From positions 932,001-996,000 of the forward strand of contig JAQFVV010012544.1 of assembly GCA_028023455.1 (NCBI GenBank): DNA of 64,000 nucleotides, read 5' to 3'. The DNA is from Epiperipatus broadwayi (Eukaryota; Onychophora; Udeonychophora; Euonychophora; Peripatidae). A program made the position numbers and the translations under genes. Position 1 is the stretch's first letter. Each line of letters starts with the position of its first letter. The notes under the pieces are model-generated. The model made no database searches, had not been told where the DNA came from, and worked only from the letters and a program-made list of their open reading frames with translations. Shown here in pieces: positions 10,725 through 23,489 of the stretch.

Positions 10725-10870
10725 TTAACCTGTGTGCTATTATTAACAGTTGGATATATTTGGAATATTTAAATAAAGTTAACTTTTTCTAAGGACATTC
10801 AATACTCATATTAGATGATGGAAATAGTCCAACATATAAATACAATGGAAATAGTATTAGTTTTCAAACC
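10725..10870 (+). repeat. PLE 3' terminal sequence
   Basis: The text around GGAATATTTAAATAAAGTT and CATTCAATACTCATATTAGA recurs at 56840-56939 in the same orientation and, inverted, at 56761-56817. It includes AATAAA. Its position after the GIY-YIG remnant indicates a PLE 3' end. Confidence 0.7.
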
Positions 10871-10879
10871 AAGCAATGA

Positions 10880-11470
10880 ATAGATTATGTTTCATATTTT
10901 ATTCAATAAATGAAAACATTTTCACATATAATATTAAAACAATATTTGTATTTATTTTCTTGTAGTTTGATTCCTAAATATGTTATTCTCTTTTTATTTA
11001 TTTATTGCACTGATCCATTTAAATTTGGATAAAAGTATCGAGATTGATGTTCTACCAGCTTTTTATAACTTTAAAAACAGAAAGGCTTCTGAAGGAATGT
11101 CAAGGCTTACAATAACTGAATGTAAGATTATTTTATATTAAAACTATAAAAAATGTATTGCATGTGACAATATAAATAAAATAAAATTCAAATTAATGAT
11201 TTTTACTGCATTATTATTAATACTATCAATATTGAAACTCATAAGTGTAATAATGTAAAATTTATTTACAGAAAGAAATTAAAAAATTAATTAAGAAAAA
11301 AAAGTTAAATAATAAAAACTAGCAAAATGTTATATGGAAAAATATTAATAGTGGAAGATTGTTTTTAGTTATTTTTTCATTTAAAAATAGAAGTAAATTC
11401 TAAATATATCATTAAAATATTGTTCAACATATATTTATAGTGATAAGATAACAGAAATAATTAATGTTTG
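10880..11470. other. No recognised gene
   Basis: AT-rich sequence with only short chance open frames on both strands. Confidence 0.5.
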
Positions 11471-11487
11471 CAGCTTCATGCAAAGGT

Positions 11488-12115
11488 ACACAGAGGCAAA
11501 ACTCTCCATACAGTAGCGCCACTCAGTGCAAGCCAGAGTAATCAATGGATGTAGGAAGGCTTGTGCATAAAATCCTTATCTAGGGTCTAATCATCCAGTA
11601 CAGCCAGACTAATTTCAAGCCTGTAGCTTTTATCAGTGAGGAGGCTTGGGTCTGAGAGCACTGCACATAGATCTTAGAATCTAATATAATCCTCCAGCAG
11701 ACATATTTTATCTTATTATCTAACTATAAAGCTTTGAGTCCAAAATTAAAATGCAATAATGCTCTCAATTCAAGCTCATTAGATTCTATAGTTATATAGA
11801 TCTGAACTCAGTTCAACATCTGTACTTTTTGGTGTCTGGTTTTTTAATAACCACAGTCACCATAATCCTGTTGGAGAGTGGCATTAGATCCCAAGATCTA
11901 AATGCAATGCTCTCAGTTACAAAGCTTCTCACTGATGAAAGCCACAAGTCAGAAAGCTATCTGGAGGTATTAAATGAGTAGGTACTAGATAGGAATTTTA
12001 TGCACAAACCTTCCCACATCCATTGATTACTCTGGATTACACTGAGTTGTGCTACTGTATGGAATTTTACTTCTGTGTAAACAGCTTAAGCATAAAGAAT
12101 GGTGATCGTGTAATG
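11488..12115. mobile_element. H1 repeat, copy b (long fold-back form)
   Basis: Two inverted arms of about 200 bp flank a spacer of about 190 bp. The left end starts CAGAGGCAAAACTCTCC, and the right end finishes with GGTGATCGTGTAATG. Imperfect 13-bp target duplications flank it: TTCATGCAAAGGT (11475-11487) and TTCATGTGAAGGT (12116-12128). Both arms hold degenerate hammerheads in opposite orientation. The right (plus) has CTGATGA at 11932-11938, then GAAAG and ATC. The left (minus) has CTGATAA, a perfect AAGC/GCTT stem II, GAAAT and GTC. Confidence 0.8.
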
Positions 12116-12129
12116 TTCATGTGAAGGTG

Positions 12130-12600
12130 ATAGATATTTGCTAAATTATATAATAATTCTAAATTAATTTAAAAATAGATATTAAAAAGTTTTATAGCAA
12201 TTAATTCATATATCTTCTATACTCATGATTTGAATTTTAAGTATATAAGTTAGATAAAACTTTTGAGGTTTCCATTTTAGATTCCAAAAAGGCTTGGAAA
12301 TTTTGTTTTACTTATCTGATTTATAGATGTCTATCTATACAGATTGATAATTGATATTTAGATAGTTTTAGCCACAGAGTAGAACAAACATGCTTTTTTT
12401 CCAGGGATTCTGCAGAAATAGAATAATAAATACTTTTTAGATTTTCCTATTAAAACAAGAATGGAAAATATAAATGTTTTACTATCTGGTAAATGGAAAA
12501 TCTGATTATTGTCTATAAAAATATAGTTTTTCTCTATGGAAATAAACTGTTCAGAAAGGCCATTGTATTGTAGTGAAACATTAAAATGCTATTTTAGATA
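12130..12600. other. No recognised gene
   Basis: AT-rich sequence without homology that I recognise. Confidence 0.5.
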
Positions 12601-12617
12601 TATATACATAAATATTA

Positions 12618-12725
12618 CTAAAAAAATTAAAAAAAAAAAAAAATAAAAGATATGTGGAAAAAAAAAAAAAAAAAATAAATATATAAAAATAAAAATAAAT
12701 ATTATTAAAAAAAAAAAAAAATAAA
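12618..12725 (+). repeat. Low-complexity A-rich tract
   Basis: Several A runs of 12-18 separated by AT-rich text. The Phe/Tyr-rich frame on the opposite strand (12589-12798) is an artefact of these runs. Confidence 0.85.
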
Positions 12726-12810
12726 ATATAAATTGAAAATATAATAGTATAGGATCTGGTGTTTTTCTTTGTTTAAAAATTTGAATAAGTAATATCAAAA
12801 TAAGTCAATA

Positions 12811-13000
12811 AACATCACATGATTACCATTTCTTATGCTTGCTCTTAACTGTTATTAAAACAGGAAAAACTCTCTATATGTATTGCCACTCAGTGCAAGC
12901 CAGAGTAATCAATGGATGTCAGAAGGCTGGAACTTCTGTCATCCATTGATTACTCTGGCTTGCACTAAGTGGCAATACATATAGAGAGTTTTGCCTGTTT
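12811..13000. mobile_element. H1 repeat, copy c (short palindromic form)
   Basis: Near-perfect inverted arms of about 90 bp, each containing CCAGAGTAATCAATGGATG or its complement, meet at about 12930. The left end carries the full terminal text AACATCACATGATTACC; the right ends at TGCCTGTTTTAA. Imperfect ~21-bp flanking duplications begin TAATATCA (12790-12810 and 13001-13021). The ribozyme segment is absent. Confidence 0.8.
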
Positions 13001-13024
13001 TAATATCAGAATAAATAAATAAAA

Positions 13025-15120
13025 AAACTTAAAACGTAACTAGAAATTAGCCAACAAGTTTTTATTAAATTTTATTAATATTTTGAAGTTTCTATGTTTA
13101 TGTCTAAATGTTAACTGGTCTTCTCTAAATCACTGATTTCCTTAATCAATTTCCAGATGCTGAAGATGGAAAATTAGGTTACTTGGGCTATTTAAATAAA
13201 ACAATTCTTGTGATCTTTCTATTCTGGAGTTTGAGTAACAGATAATCTCTCAACATGGGTGATTGAATTAATATTTTGTTTAAAGTATAATAGTTTACTT
13301 ATTTGAAAAATATATAGCTTGGTTAAATAAATTGTAATATTTTCATGATTTTTTATTTATCAAATTTATAAAATACTATATGAGCTGTTTTTAACAATTT
13401 AAAGACAATGGGAAATAACTAGTGTGATTAAGTTAATTGTATATACGACTGTTATTTTATCTTATTATATGAAATCAAAATTTAACATTCTGTCAATACA
13501 ATATCATAATTAAAGGCATTATGGAAGTTTCATTTAAGGATATTGCACAAAGTTTTAAAAACACAATGGTAAGATCATAAAACCAGTCAATATGTTTCTC
13601 AACTGGTTGGAATTGATATTATAGAATCCATTTTTGTAAAATCATGTTGAATTGGAAGAACTTTAAAATAGTGTTTTATGGTAGAGTTGAGCATGATTTT
13701 TGTGGGAGAGGCAGATTCTGTTTATGTTATAATATTACCTCAAAGATAGTATGAAAAAGTGCAATGTTGATTGTTTCAATTGAAAATATAAAATAGAGAA
13801 TAGAATTCATTTAGGAGCTACAGTTAGACATGGTGTTGAAATATTTCAGTAAAAACTTTTATTATGAAGCATTGGAAAGTATCAAATGAATAGAAAAATG
13901 GACCAGCATATTCTGTATGTAGATGCATCTGTGGTTCACAGATTAGTTTGCATAATCATAATCACAAAATTCATCTCTAAAGCATTTTTTTCTTGGAGTT
14001 GGAATGGCTATATTTATTTATGAATGGCTTTTGTATGTATGTATATAATTCTCCAGTACTTCTCTGTCTAAAGATATTGTTGTATTGATAGATTAGATAA
14101 GCTTCCTTGATTCAAGTTATTATAGATAGTGTTGTGCTGATAAATTAGATAATCTCACTTGAGGGATTTATATTCAAACTAAATACTAATAAACTTATTG
14201 TTAAGTAATATTTTGTACCACTAATATAAGTATAAAAAATATAAAAGTATAAGACAATTATTACAAAAAACAAACAAAAAAAAACTAGATTACATTTGAT
14301 ATACATTTAAAATGAAATAAATAGGAAGATATCAATAAAAGTTTTAAAACAATCAAAATTAAAGATAATAAATAATCTAAACATAAATTTATTTACAATT
14401 AGTTAAAAAAACAAAGAGATATTACTAAAGACAGACTAAATAAAAATATGCATTGTATCTCTTAACTGCAAAATTGTAAAAATATACACAGAAAAATGAT
14501 TAAAATGCTAAATGATTGGGAAGAGACAATGTGCTTTCCCAGTTTAAATAAACTTACATCAAATGGAATTTATGTAAAGTTTATTTTGTTAATAAATAGG
14601 CAAGATCCACTCATTGTGTTTGGGAACCAGTCAACTACTTCCTGTTTAATAAAGAGATGGAGATGCCAAATATATTACTCACCTAGGCAGCATAAATGTT
14701 CTCTGCAGCTCTGTATTTACATGTGTATATGTATATTTATAAACTTTTCCCCCAATTTCTAAATACAAAAAAATATATAATAAAATCTAATATTCAAAGT
14801 CTTATATCCAATTACTTTAAAACATTTAAAAAATAAATTGTTTAGAAGAACATTATTAAACATTTTACATGTTATTTTTTAAATTAGATAATGAAATTTT
14901 TTGCCTTTATTTAAAACTAATACCTAAATGGAAATTCCAACAAACGTTTCATTTTTTTAGATAATTATATTAGTCATTAATAAGTAATATGTTTACATAA
15001 TTTTTCTTTATTCTGATATGTGTGTGTGATTTAAAATACTCAGAATAGAAATACTTTCTAATTTAATATACCTATTACATTCCATCTGGTTTTAACATCT
15101 GGTATTAATGATTCTCATGT
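13025..15120. other. No recognised gene
   Basis: AT-rich. The 88-codon plus frame at 14496-14762 shows no motif and is not conserved elsewhere in the window. The stretch 13490-13960 has somewhat more complex text but many stops in every frame. Confidence 0.5.
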
Positions 15121-15136
15121 CATGCATCAAATTAAT

Positions 15137-15350
15137 TCACAGAGGCAAAACTCTCCATACAGTAGCACAACTCAGAGCAAACCAGAGTAATCAATGGATG
15201 CAGGAAGGTTTATGCATAAAATCCCTATCTGGTGTTTATTCATCCAATATCCCCAGACAAGTTTCTAGATATTGTATGGAGAGTTTTGCCTCTGTAAAAA
15301 ACGGATTGTGTAAGCCTGAAGAATGGTGATCATGTGATGTTTGATGGTTT
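15137..15350. mobile_element. H1 repeat, copy d
   Basis: Starts CACAGAGGCAAAACTC and ends GGTGATCATGTGATGTTT. It is flanked by an exact 12-bp duplication CATCAAATTAAT (15125-15136 and 15351-15362). On the minus strand it keeps half a hammerhead core (GAAAC-UU-GUC-UGGGGA), but the CUGAUGA side is lost exactly where the two inverted arms join. Confidence 0.85.
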
Positions 15351-15364
15351 CATCAAATTAATGT

Positions 15365-15955
15365 AGTATGAAATTTAAATAGAGGTTCTGGATTAAAGTT
15401 TTTAATTCTCTGAATATGATCTTATGATATTAAAAGCTATTTGTTTATAATTTATAGCTTAAATTAGAAATTAATTTTGTTTGAAAATATTAAATTGCAT
15501 GTACGCATATAATTTTATATTTAGGAGTGTACCTTGTTGGTTATGTTTAAGCTATAAATGAAATAATTTGTAGATTAAAATCATTCTAAGCTTAGCAAAT
15601 AATATTTTTATCCCAAAATGAATACAATTTCAAAATATTCTTATAGTACAGTTATTTTATTTTAAAAAAAAAAGTAATCGAAATAAAAGAAAGGGAAAAA
15701 ATAGAATGAGTTTTAAGATGTCTATTCAAATTAATCAGCAAAACATATATATCATGTGCCAGTATTTTAATATGTTTATTTGACATTTTGCAATGGTGAT
15801 ATTTAATGATGTAAAGGATATGTTAAATGCTATAATATAAACTAATTATGAAATTCCAGAATAATTTATGTCAAAGAAGTTAAGAATCAATGGAAATTAT
15901 TTTTAGTTTTAAAAGAATTTTATTTAGGGAGAATATTGGTTTTTTAATACATTAA
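15365..15955. other. No recognised gene
   Basis: AT-rich flank of the LINE that follows; nothing supported. Confidence 0.5.
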
Positions 15956-16074
15956 TTTTTTATAGTACATTGACAAAATAAGAGTCTATAATGTCACTAC
16001 TGGGTTGGTAGTCGATGATTTATGAAAAAATTAACCCAGGGTATGGAATAAATCCTGTGGTTTATAGATTGTTG

Positions 16075-19000
16075 TCATAAGCTATTTGGAAATGTATTGG
16101 GCTTTGGAATTTGGAATAGATTCCAGGTTTCTTCAAATAAAAATTTGGAGGAAAGGATCATGTCTTTATTTTTGATTTTGTTTAAGAGAGAAATGAATAG
16201 ACTGTTTGGGTCTGGTGGAGGATTTGTGAATACTAATTTGCATCTCACATTCCAGATAGAGTGGGTGAGAAATACTGACATTCTTATAATTGGAAATTGT
16301 TTACTTTGTAGAGATTCTTTTAGCGAGAGGATTCTGTAAATGTCAGTTTTACTGTTTTGGAAAATTAAAAATTTGATACTACCAAGTCCGGTACATGAGT
16401 GAATTATGTGGTCAAATGTCTCATCATGCCTCTTGCAGATTGGGCAGATAGGGTCAATGTTGTTAAGAAATCTCTTGTGGTGGAGGAACCAGTTGGTATG
16501 CATGGCTCCCAGATTTACTTTTACTAGGTAGTTTAAAATTTTAGGCTCTAATGCTAAGAACTTGAATATTGAAGTAATTCTATGATTAGTGTTGCCAAGC
16601 ATTGGCAACATTGAGTTGATTTCAGGGTTGATTTTATGGTGGGCTTCCCAGATGGTGATTTTTGTATTATATCGATTTTGTAAATTAGATGTAAATTGAT
16701 TGAGAAGCTGGAGAACCTGGTCTAGCCAGCATTTTTGAGGAGGAGGTCTGTCCGTCGGTTGAACGGCCTCAGCAATATTGAAGGAATCATGTTTTTGTAA
16801 GAGGTTATGAATTAATGTGTGAGATTTTTGAAAGATAATTGAGGGGATGGAGTGAAAGGACATCCCGTTAGATTTGCAATGGTATTGCATCCTTGTCATG
16901 CTTATAGACGTTGTACTGTTTTTCCAAAAGAGTTTAGCACATAGACTATTGATTTTTTTGGTAAAGGCTTTTGTTGCTGTCATGATGGGGAGGTAGTATG
17001 CAATCTTGGACATGACTTTCATGTTCAGTAGCGCTACTTTTCCCTGTATGGAGAGATACACCCTGGAAAGGGATTGAATAATCTGGGATGTGGAATTGAT
17101 TAAGGAGTTCTGTAGTTTTTTTGACATGGCTGTTTGAGACATGGAGATAGGGAAGCCAATAAAGTCCTGGGGCTCAGCTAGAAATCTAGATGAGACTTTC
17201 TTTCCTGATAGAATTTTCCAAGATGAAGATTTGTTGGAGTTAAATTTGAGTTGTGAATCATGGGCAAATTTATCCAAAATCTTGTGAGTGTTGGGAGATG
17301 TTTTTGAGATGGTAGTATTACGAGGACATCATCCATATATGCAAACAACTTGAAGGATTTTTTGATGCGAGGAATGAATACTCCGGTGAATGAGATTTCT
17401 ATATCTCTCAATAGGGGGTTGAGATAGTATATAAAAAGGATAGCACTCAATGGAGATCCTTGAGGAATAGACAGGTCAGGGGAGAACCCATCTGTGTAGA
17501 ATCCATCTAAGGAGATGTGAATTAGCCTATTGTAGAGAAGATTTCTCCAGAATCTGTATAATATGAGAAGGAATGTTGAGGTCTTTTAGAAGAGTAAGAA
17601 GTGTGTGAATATTAATCGAGTCAAAAGCCTCTGTTATGTCTAGCTAGACTGCAATGGGTTTTGATAAGCGATTAGATCTAATATGATCAAGGAGAATCTT
17701 GACTTCACCCATTGCTGTCAGGGCTGAAGATCCTTTTCTTGCATATTGTGACTGAACAATATTGTCTAAAATTTTTTGCTGGATTTTCTCTTTAATTACA
17801 CATTCGATAACTTTGATTAAAATTGGTGTCATGGAGATAGGCCTTATGTTATGGATGTTGGTTGGATCTTTGTTCTTCTTGATGAATGGCACTAAGGCAA
17901 TCGGGTAGAGATTATTTATTTCCCTTCTTTTAGTGGATAGATGATTGATCATGTTCATCATGATTGGGATAGCAAAGTTATCAAGGTGGGAAATTAGAAG
18001 TCTTGGTATAGCATGCATCCCGGGATGAACCCTGTCAGAAAGTGCTGATAGATGGCTTTTAAGATCAGCTGCTGTTATGCCATGGTTTATAGCAGATGGG
18101 TGATCCAGCCATTCACTGATAGTCTTTGGAATATTATTTTGAAGTCGGTTTTTGAAGTGAAGACCAATGTGTTCAATCATGTGATGACCAGTGACATAGT
18201 TTCCATTGACAATAAGGGAGGTTGGAGTGTTAAGTTTTTTCCTAGCTCCCAATGCCCATCGCAAATATCCCCGAGTCCAGAAGTGTTGGGTAGTAAGAAA
18301 GTTTTGTGATCTTTTAATAGAAATATAATACTCCGCAATAGCCATCTGTTTTTCCTTATACTGATGTTTTAGTGATAGAAGGTGTTTGATATGATCTGGT
18401 TCAGTTGAGCATGTCTTTATTTTATTATTGATTTGGTCAAGCTCATTCATAAGTGTAGATGGCCCTTTGTTGTTTCTAGTATAGTGAGCAATCAAGGAAT
18501 GGATTATCCCAATGAAGGCGAACCATGCCTCTTCTGGGGGCCTTTTTAGTATGTTGATTTTGTGGAAGAGGATGTATGCTTCAGATACAATGGCTTCAGT
18601 CATGGAAGCTTTAGTTAACATTCTGATTGACCGGTTGAGAAAGGATGAGGAGTAGTTGGTTAGTTGCAGTGTGGTGATAATAGCATGATGGTCAGAGAAG
18701 GGAACAGGTTGAAGAGTAGCTTCCAGACAATGATGGAGTTCAGAGGTGTAAAACATCAGATCAATTAATGTATGATACTTTTTGGTGTAGTAAGAATAGG
18801 TGTTGTGAGGAAAGAAGCCCCTGCCATTAATAAAATGTCTGTTGAGCAAGTGAAGATACTTGTTTGTAAAGTGATCATAGGAGACGTTGAAGTCCCCAAA
18901 GAGGAGTGCTGGGGAGTTATTGTTGGCTGTTATCATATTTATAGTGTTTATGATCCGAAGGAATATTGCATGGCTATTGGCGATGTAGACATAAAATGCA

Positions 19001-19318
19001 TTGATTATATTATTGCCATAGGTTAGGTTGGCACAGATAAGGTTCTTATCTTGATAGGTGATCTTAAACTTGTTAGGGGGGTGTTTGTTATTTATTAAGA
19101 TACCTATGCCTTCAGTAGCTGTAAGGTTGACTGTTAGATATGTATAGCCAAGCTTGTTAAGGCTCAGTTAAAATGAGGCTATTGGACTTTTGGTGATATT
19201 TGGTTTTGCCCATAAACATAATGTGGGGGGTAAACGAATTAAACCAATGTCTTATGGCATAAAGCGAATTAATGCCTCTGACATTAACTCCAGCTATCTG
19301 GCAAGAGACCTTAGTCAT
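16075..19318 (-). pseudogene. LINE ORF2: AP endonuclease, reverse transcriptase, Cys/His tail
   Basis: Start chosen at the ATG 19318-19316, just before NVRGINS, the endonuclease N-terminal motif. A break near 19170 is followed by a long open part to 17644 with GDFNVS (about 18901-18884) and SDHHAI (about 18699-18682), both endonuclease active-site motifs. The RT motif-A region (LDITEAFDS) follows an in-frame stop at 17643-17641. Motif B is PQGSPLSAILF (about 17465) and the catalytic box FAYMDD (about 17345). A second long open part, 17277-16075, holds the thumb and the CPIC...H....C motif (about 16455-16392) near the C-terminus. In a live element this protein nicks DNA and copies its RNA by target-primed reverse transcription. 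A few nonsense and frameshift changes disable it. Confidence 0.85.
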
Positions 19319-19481
19319 AAGCTGGGGATTGGTCAGAGTCTACCGCCAGAGGAATTTTGAGTTGAGCGCTGTTTTGGTTATTAAATCTCAAAGGCTCGGT
19401 CAGGATTTCATCTTTAGAAAACTCATCCTTCGAATAGATTTGAGAGTTAGGCAAAATAGAATTAGCAATTTTCCATTTTTT

Positions 19482-22313
19482 TTAAGTATGGGACTTAGAG
19501 GTTTCCTTGGACTTAATGTTATGGTAATGATTGGATGACTGTGTTAATGAATACTCATCCTCTGAGCTGGATCCATTCAAGTGAGTGGATTTTTTCCTAG
19601 TGGAAGTTGTATAGCTAGTTAGGTCCATCTCAGTTTCAGTGTCTGATGAGTTGATCGAAGGAGAAGGTGAAATTTTAATGGGAATATGGTGATCTTTATT
19701 ATTCCTGTGGTTAGCAGGATGATGCGTCTGAGATGTGTCTGCATGGCTGGATGTGTTTTTGGAGCCCTTGGGATGGTTGGATGTAGTGTGATCCTGATTC
19801 AATCTGCCATATTGGTTTTGTAGTAATGAATCATCCCTAGAATTATCTTTAGACCTGTATGACTTAGGGTTGATAAAAGGTGTTTGTGTTCTTGGAGATT
19901 TTGATGTTTCTGTGACTTCGGGATTGTAGGTGTGGGCCTTAAGAGAAGATAAGTTCTGTGGACTGTCTGACACTTCAGCGGTTTGAGTATGTTTTGGCAG
20001 AGATCTGGCTGATAAACCATTTGTTGGGGTGGGTGCAGTTTCGATTCTGTATGATTTTCTTTCAGTTGTTTTAGATTGATCTGATTCCATATTATGTGTA
20101 AATGTTTGAGGTGACAGTACAGAGGTTTTTTTATTTTGAAGATTTGTTATATCTGTTGAGTTGTTGGGGCTTTTCTTGCATCTATGTAGTCAGGTTTTTT
20201 TGTGCCACATGTGTCACAGATCTTGGCTAGACAATCTTTTATTAGGTGGGTTCTTTGACCACAGGAGAAGCACTGTGGTTTTACACCCAGAAAAGATACA
20301 ATCATGGCAGAGTTTCTAAGTCTTATTATGGTGGGAATATCTGTGGGATTTGTTTCTTTCTTCAAGTGAAGTTCAAATGTGGCTGTGTTAGAGAGGAAGT
20401 GGAGACCGGATCTTTCATCCGGTAAGTAATTGAATTTGTGAATTCTACCAAAATGAAGAAGGATTTCTTGAAGTTGATGCTCCCCAAGTCCCATGACACA
20501 GTTTTTGATTTTGCCATAGAGGGTGGAAGCTCGGTTAATATCCATGTAACATAAGAATTTGTTATCTAAGGTTTTAAAAGCACTTTTGAAGTTATTGCGA
20601 CTAGCCCAGTTTTTAAATTCTAGAGCAATGTATCGATCATTTGGATGGTAAAGAATGTGGTGAATTTCTTCTCCCATATTGTTTTGTTTGATTGCGTTGC
20701 ATAAGGAATCAATTGGAAATTTGAAAAGTGAGCAATTGGGATCGGTAGTCGCTAGTATTAGACTTTTGTTGCTGCTATAGTCAGCAAGCAATTTGAGTAG
20801 CTTTAGCGGGATGGTTTGATTGAAACAAATCGTAAGATCTGTATATTGATTATCATTAAAGTTAGATACTGAGAATGTATCTGAAATTGGGGTTAAAGGT
20901 GTGTCAAAAAGGTGTCTGTGGATTGCTCCATTAAATCTATTATCATCGACTCAGGTGTTTCATTATTAGTTAAGGAAGCTTCGTGCAGTTGATTACCGAG
21001 TGCGTGTGGTAAATTATTCGCCATAGTTGTGTTTGGGTTAAGCTGGTGTGTTTTAGTAATGTTGGCGTAAGACGGCTTAACATATTGATTTATAATGTGA
21101 TTTGGATCAGTAGGGGGGATTTTGAATTTACTATGTGCATTATTAGACGTAGAAATCATTACGGTCGATGATTTAACATTATTATTTTTTGTTTGTAGGG
21201 TATTAGGGGGCCTTGTATCGAGCGCCTCTATTGGGGAGTTGTGAAGTTCGGGAACATCTTCGTTATCTCCTGGGATTCGACGACAAATATTATTTTGAGG
21301 AGTTTTAATAGTTTGTACATTATATTTTGGTTGTGGTATTGAATGGTTAATGTTTGTTTCTGAGTCTGATTGACGATATATGTCTAGTTCCGGAAAATCA
21401 TTTTTAGCGCTAAAGAAAACGTCATCAGCTGGCTTAGCATTATACGTTAGGCTCCGGACTTTTGTCACTTCTGAATTGATGTTACTTTCCAATTTATCTA
21501 AATTAATGTTATTATTTTGGATTATTTTTCTAATAAATGGGGGTTTAGATGATTGTAAATTAATATTAGAGTCTTTTGGTAGATCTAAAGTCAGATTAAA
21601 GGAGGAGTCGGCTGAAATCTCCGTCTCGAATTCTGATGATGCAACACTTGCTTCGCTGTCAGAGGTAGGATTTTTATTTCTATTTTTTTTTTATTCTGGG
21701 GATAAATGATTGAGAAGTAGGCATGCTAGGTATATTATGAGTTATTGAATTTGAGTAGGAATCTCCAAGTTGCTCAGAGGGAAGGACATTAGTATCTTGT
21801 ATATGTTTTTCATATTTATTAGCATTGTTAACATGATCAGGAGCCTCTTTAGCGTTATGTTTAGGGCTTCACATTATTGTACTATGGTTTTGGTCAATAT
21901 ACGTGATATTTGGTTTATTAATTGTGTGTAATTCTTGGTTATAATTGTTATCTTGATTTGGTAAATAATCATTAGGATCATCATTTAGGGGGTCTTGAGA
22001 ATTTCCAAGTATGCATTCATTAGACTTTTCGTTATTAGTGTTTGTAGTTAGGCTCTGGTTTACGTTGTTTGCGGAAATTTCTACTTCGTACATCATATTC
22101 AGAGTATTATTAATGCTTTTAGTGGAATTTTGATTATTCCTTTTAGATTTGGGGGACTTGAGTTGCGATTTATTTTTATTATAGCCGAGGGATTTGATTT
22201 TGGCCGAATTTGGCAAATTTTTAACTTCGCGATTGTCTATAATGGCTGAGTTTTTATTCTGCTCATTTTTTTTTTGAACTTTTTGAAATCAAGGACTTTT
22301 TCCTTAAATCCAT
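19482..22313 (-). pseudogene. LINE ORF1: RNA-binding protein with CCHC knuckle
   Basis: Likely start is the ATG 22313-22311, with a frameshift in an A-run near 22270. An Asn/Ser-rich, probably disordered N-terminal half (22216-20893) carries a TGA nonsense codon near 21869 and a frame change near 20900. The central block 20791-20147 has an RRM-like segment (MGLGEHQLQEILLHFGRI) and then CFSCGQRTHLIKDC, a CX2CX4HX4C zinc knuckle. A second knuckle (CDTCG) has lost its His/Cys. A frameshift near 20150 leads to a Ser/Thr-rich tail ending at 19482. The order RRM, gag-like linker, CCHC matches ORF1 of Tx1/L1-type LINEs, which coats the element RNA. Confidence 0.8.
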
Positions 22314-22329
22314 GTAATATAAAACAAAA

Positions 22330-22865
22330 AAAAGGGAAGGCTTACCTTAGTTGGCCTGTATGTCTCTTTCTTTCTTTTCAAAACGTCTAACTTTTAAGCT
22401 TCAAGAATAGTATTTGTCAAAGCTACAAGTAATATGTAGACTACTCACTTTAAACCACTGCTGGAAGTGTGGGAAATTATTTTTAATGATGATTAAATAT
22501 TATCATTTGCATATAAAAATTTATAGTTTTGTTATTTAAATTAATCTTTCTATTATTACTGTCCTCTTCAAAAACCTGTAATTATCATTTTATTAGTATG
22601 ATTTATAATATTTTGTTCTATTTACTTTTTATATTTTCAATATTCTTTTTAAAAATATATATGCATAACTTTCCCATACTTTAGTACATTTACAAGTGAA
22701 TTTTTTACTACTGTTCCTTAGTCTTTCATTAGATTTTTTTAAATCTATCTTTATAAATATTTTTTTAAATTTTAATTCTATTCAGATAACTTATCCATAT
22801 TATTATTAAGTCTGTGTATTTAATTCCTTATATATATAAAATTAAAGGGAAAGTATTTTCATCTT
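22330..22865. other. No recognised gene
   Basis: Includes the 5' flank of the LINE, then AT-rich sequence with nothing supported. Confidence 0.5.
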
Positions 22866-22867
22866 TA

Positions 22868-23345
22868 ATATATGTCATAGCTCAACAATTTCAAGTTGAG
22901 TACTGATGTTACTCTCAAACTCAAACACTAGATAGAGTCTTTTGAAAAGATAAGAGCATCCAAGTTATTTTTAAGCCTGAATTCTAATTATATAGGCCAT
23001 ATAAAGCATCTTTGTTTGAGAGCATGAAGATGTTTTTTATTCACTTTTACATCAATTATTTTCTTTCACATATTAATGTTTGTGATATTTTGCAATTTAC
23101 TGCATGTTCATATTAGGAATTATTAGTTCTATTTACTAAGTGCAGAATTCATATGTCATTAAAAAGGAAAGATTTCCATCTTTAAAAGTGAATAAAGGAA
23201 CATCTTAATGCTCTCAAGCTATGATGCTTCAGACTGGCCTATATAATTAGAATTTAGATAAGATGGCTGCTCTAATCTTTTCAAAAGTCTCTATTGTGTG
23301 CTTGAGTTTGAGAGTAACTTCAGTACTCAACATAATATTAGTCAG
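22868..23345. mobile_element. Fold-back element with ~165-bp inverted arms
   Basis: The left arm (about 22870-23045) and right arm (about 23185-23340) are reverse complements at roughly 80% identity by eye. Landmarks are GTTGAGTACTGA, TTACTCTCAAACTCAA, CTTTTGAAAAGAT and AATTCTAATTATATAGGCC. The central spacer of about 140 bp is unique. No transposase or hammerhead core is visible, and no convincing target duplication was found. Confidence 0.75.
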
Positions 23346-23489
23346 CTATTGTAACATTAGTATAGTGCATATATTAAAAGTAGAACTTATTTCTCTTTGA
23401 TTAAATATGATCTCTTTGCTTAGTAAATAGAATTATATATATATATAATTAGAGAAATTTGAATTCAGAATTTTTCAATCTATTTCTCC

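Larger units (their letters stand above)
15960..22320 (-). mobile_element. Nearly full-length Tx1-like LINE (L1 superfamily)
   Basis: Minus-strand element with ORF1 (22313 to about 19482) and ORF2 (19318 to 16075) in the usual LINE order. ORF1 has an RRM-like block followed by a CCHC knuckle. ORF2 has an AP endonuclease, a reverse transcriptase and a C-terminal Cys/His motif. This layout, with no RNase H visible, fits the Tx1/L1 superfamily. The frames are broken by only a few stops and frameshifts, and GC content is clearly higher than in surrounding DNA, so insertion was relatively recent. Exact ends, poly-A and target duplication were not resolved. Confidence 0.85.

Noticed and set aside
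10675-10730. CTGAAGA...CTCTTGAAAT in the PLE 3' region looks hammerhead-like, with an AAGAG/CTCTT stem
   Set aside because: CUGAAGA lacks the required U7-G8 arrangement (G8 is not in place), and no stem I can be drawn next to a NUH site.
12589-12798. 69-codon Phe/Ile-rich minus-strand frame
   Set aside because: Produced by A-rich runs on the plus strand; no protein character.
16097-21709. Plus-strand frames of 80-109 codons across the LINE
   Set aside because: They are antisense shadows of the LINE ORFs.
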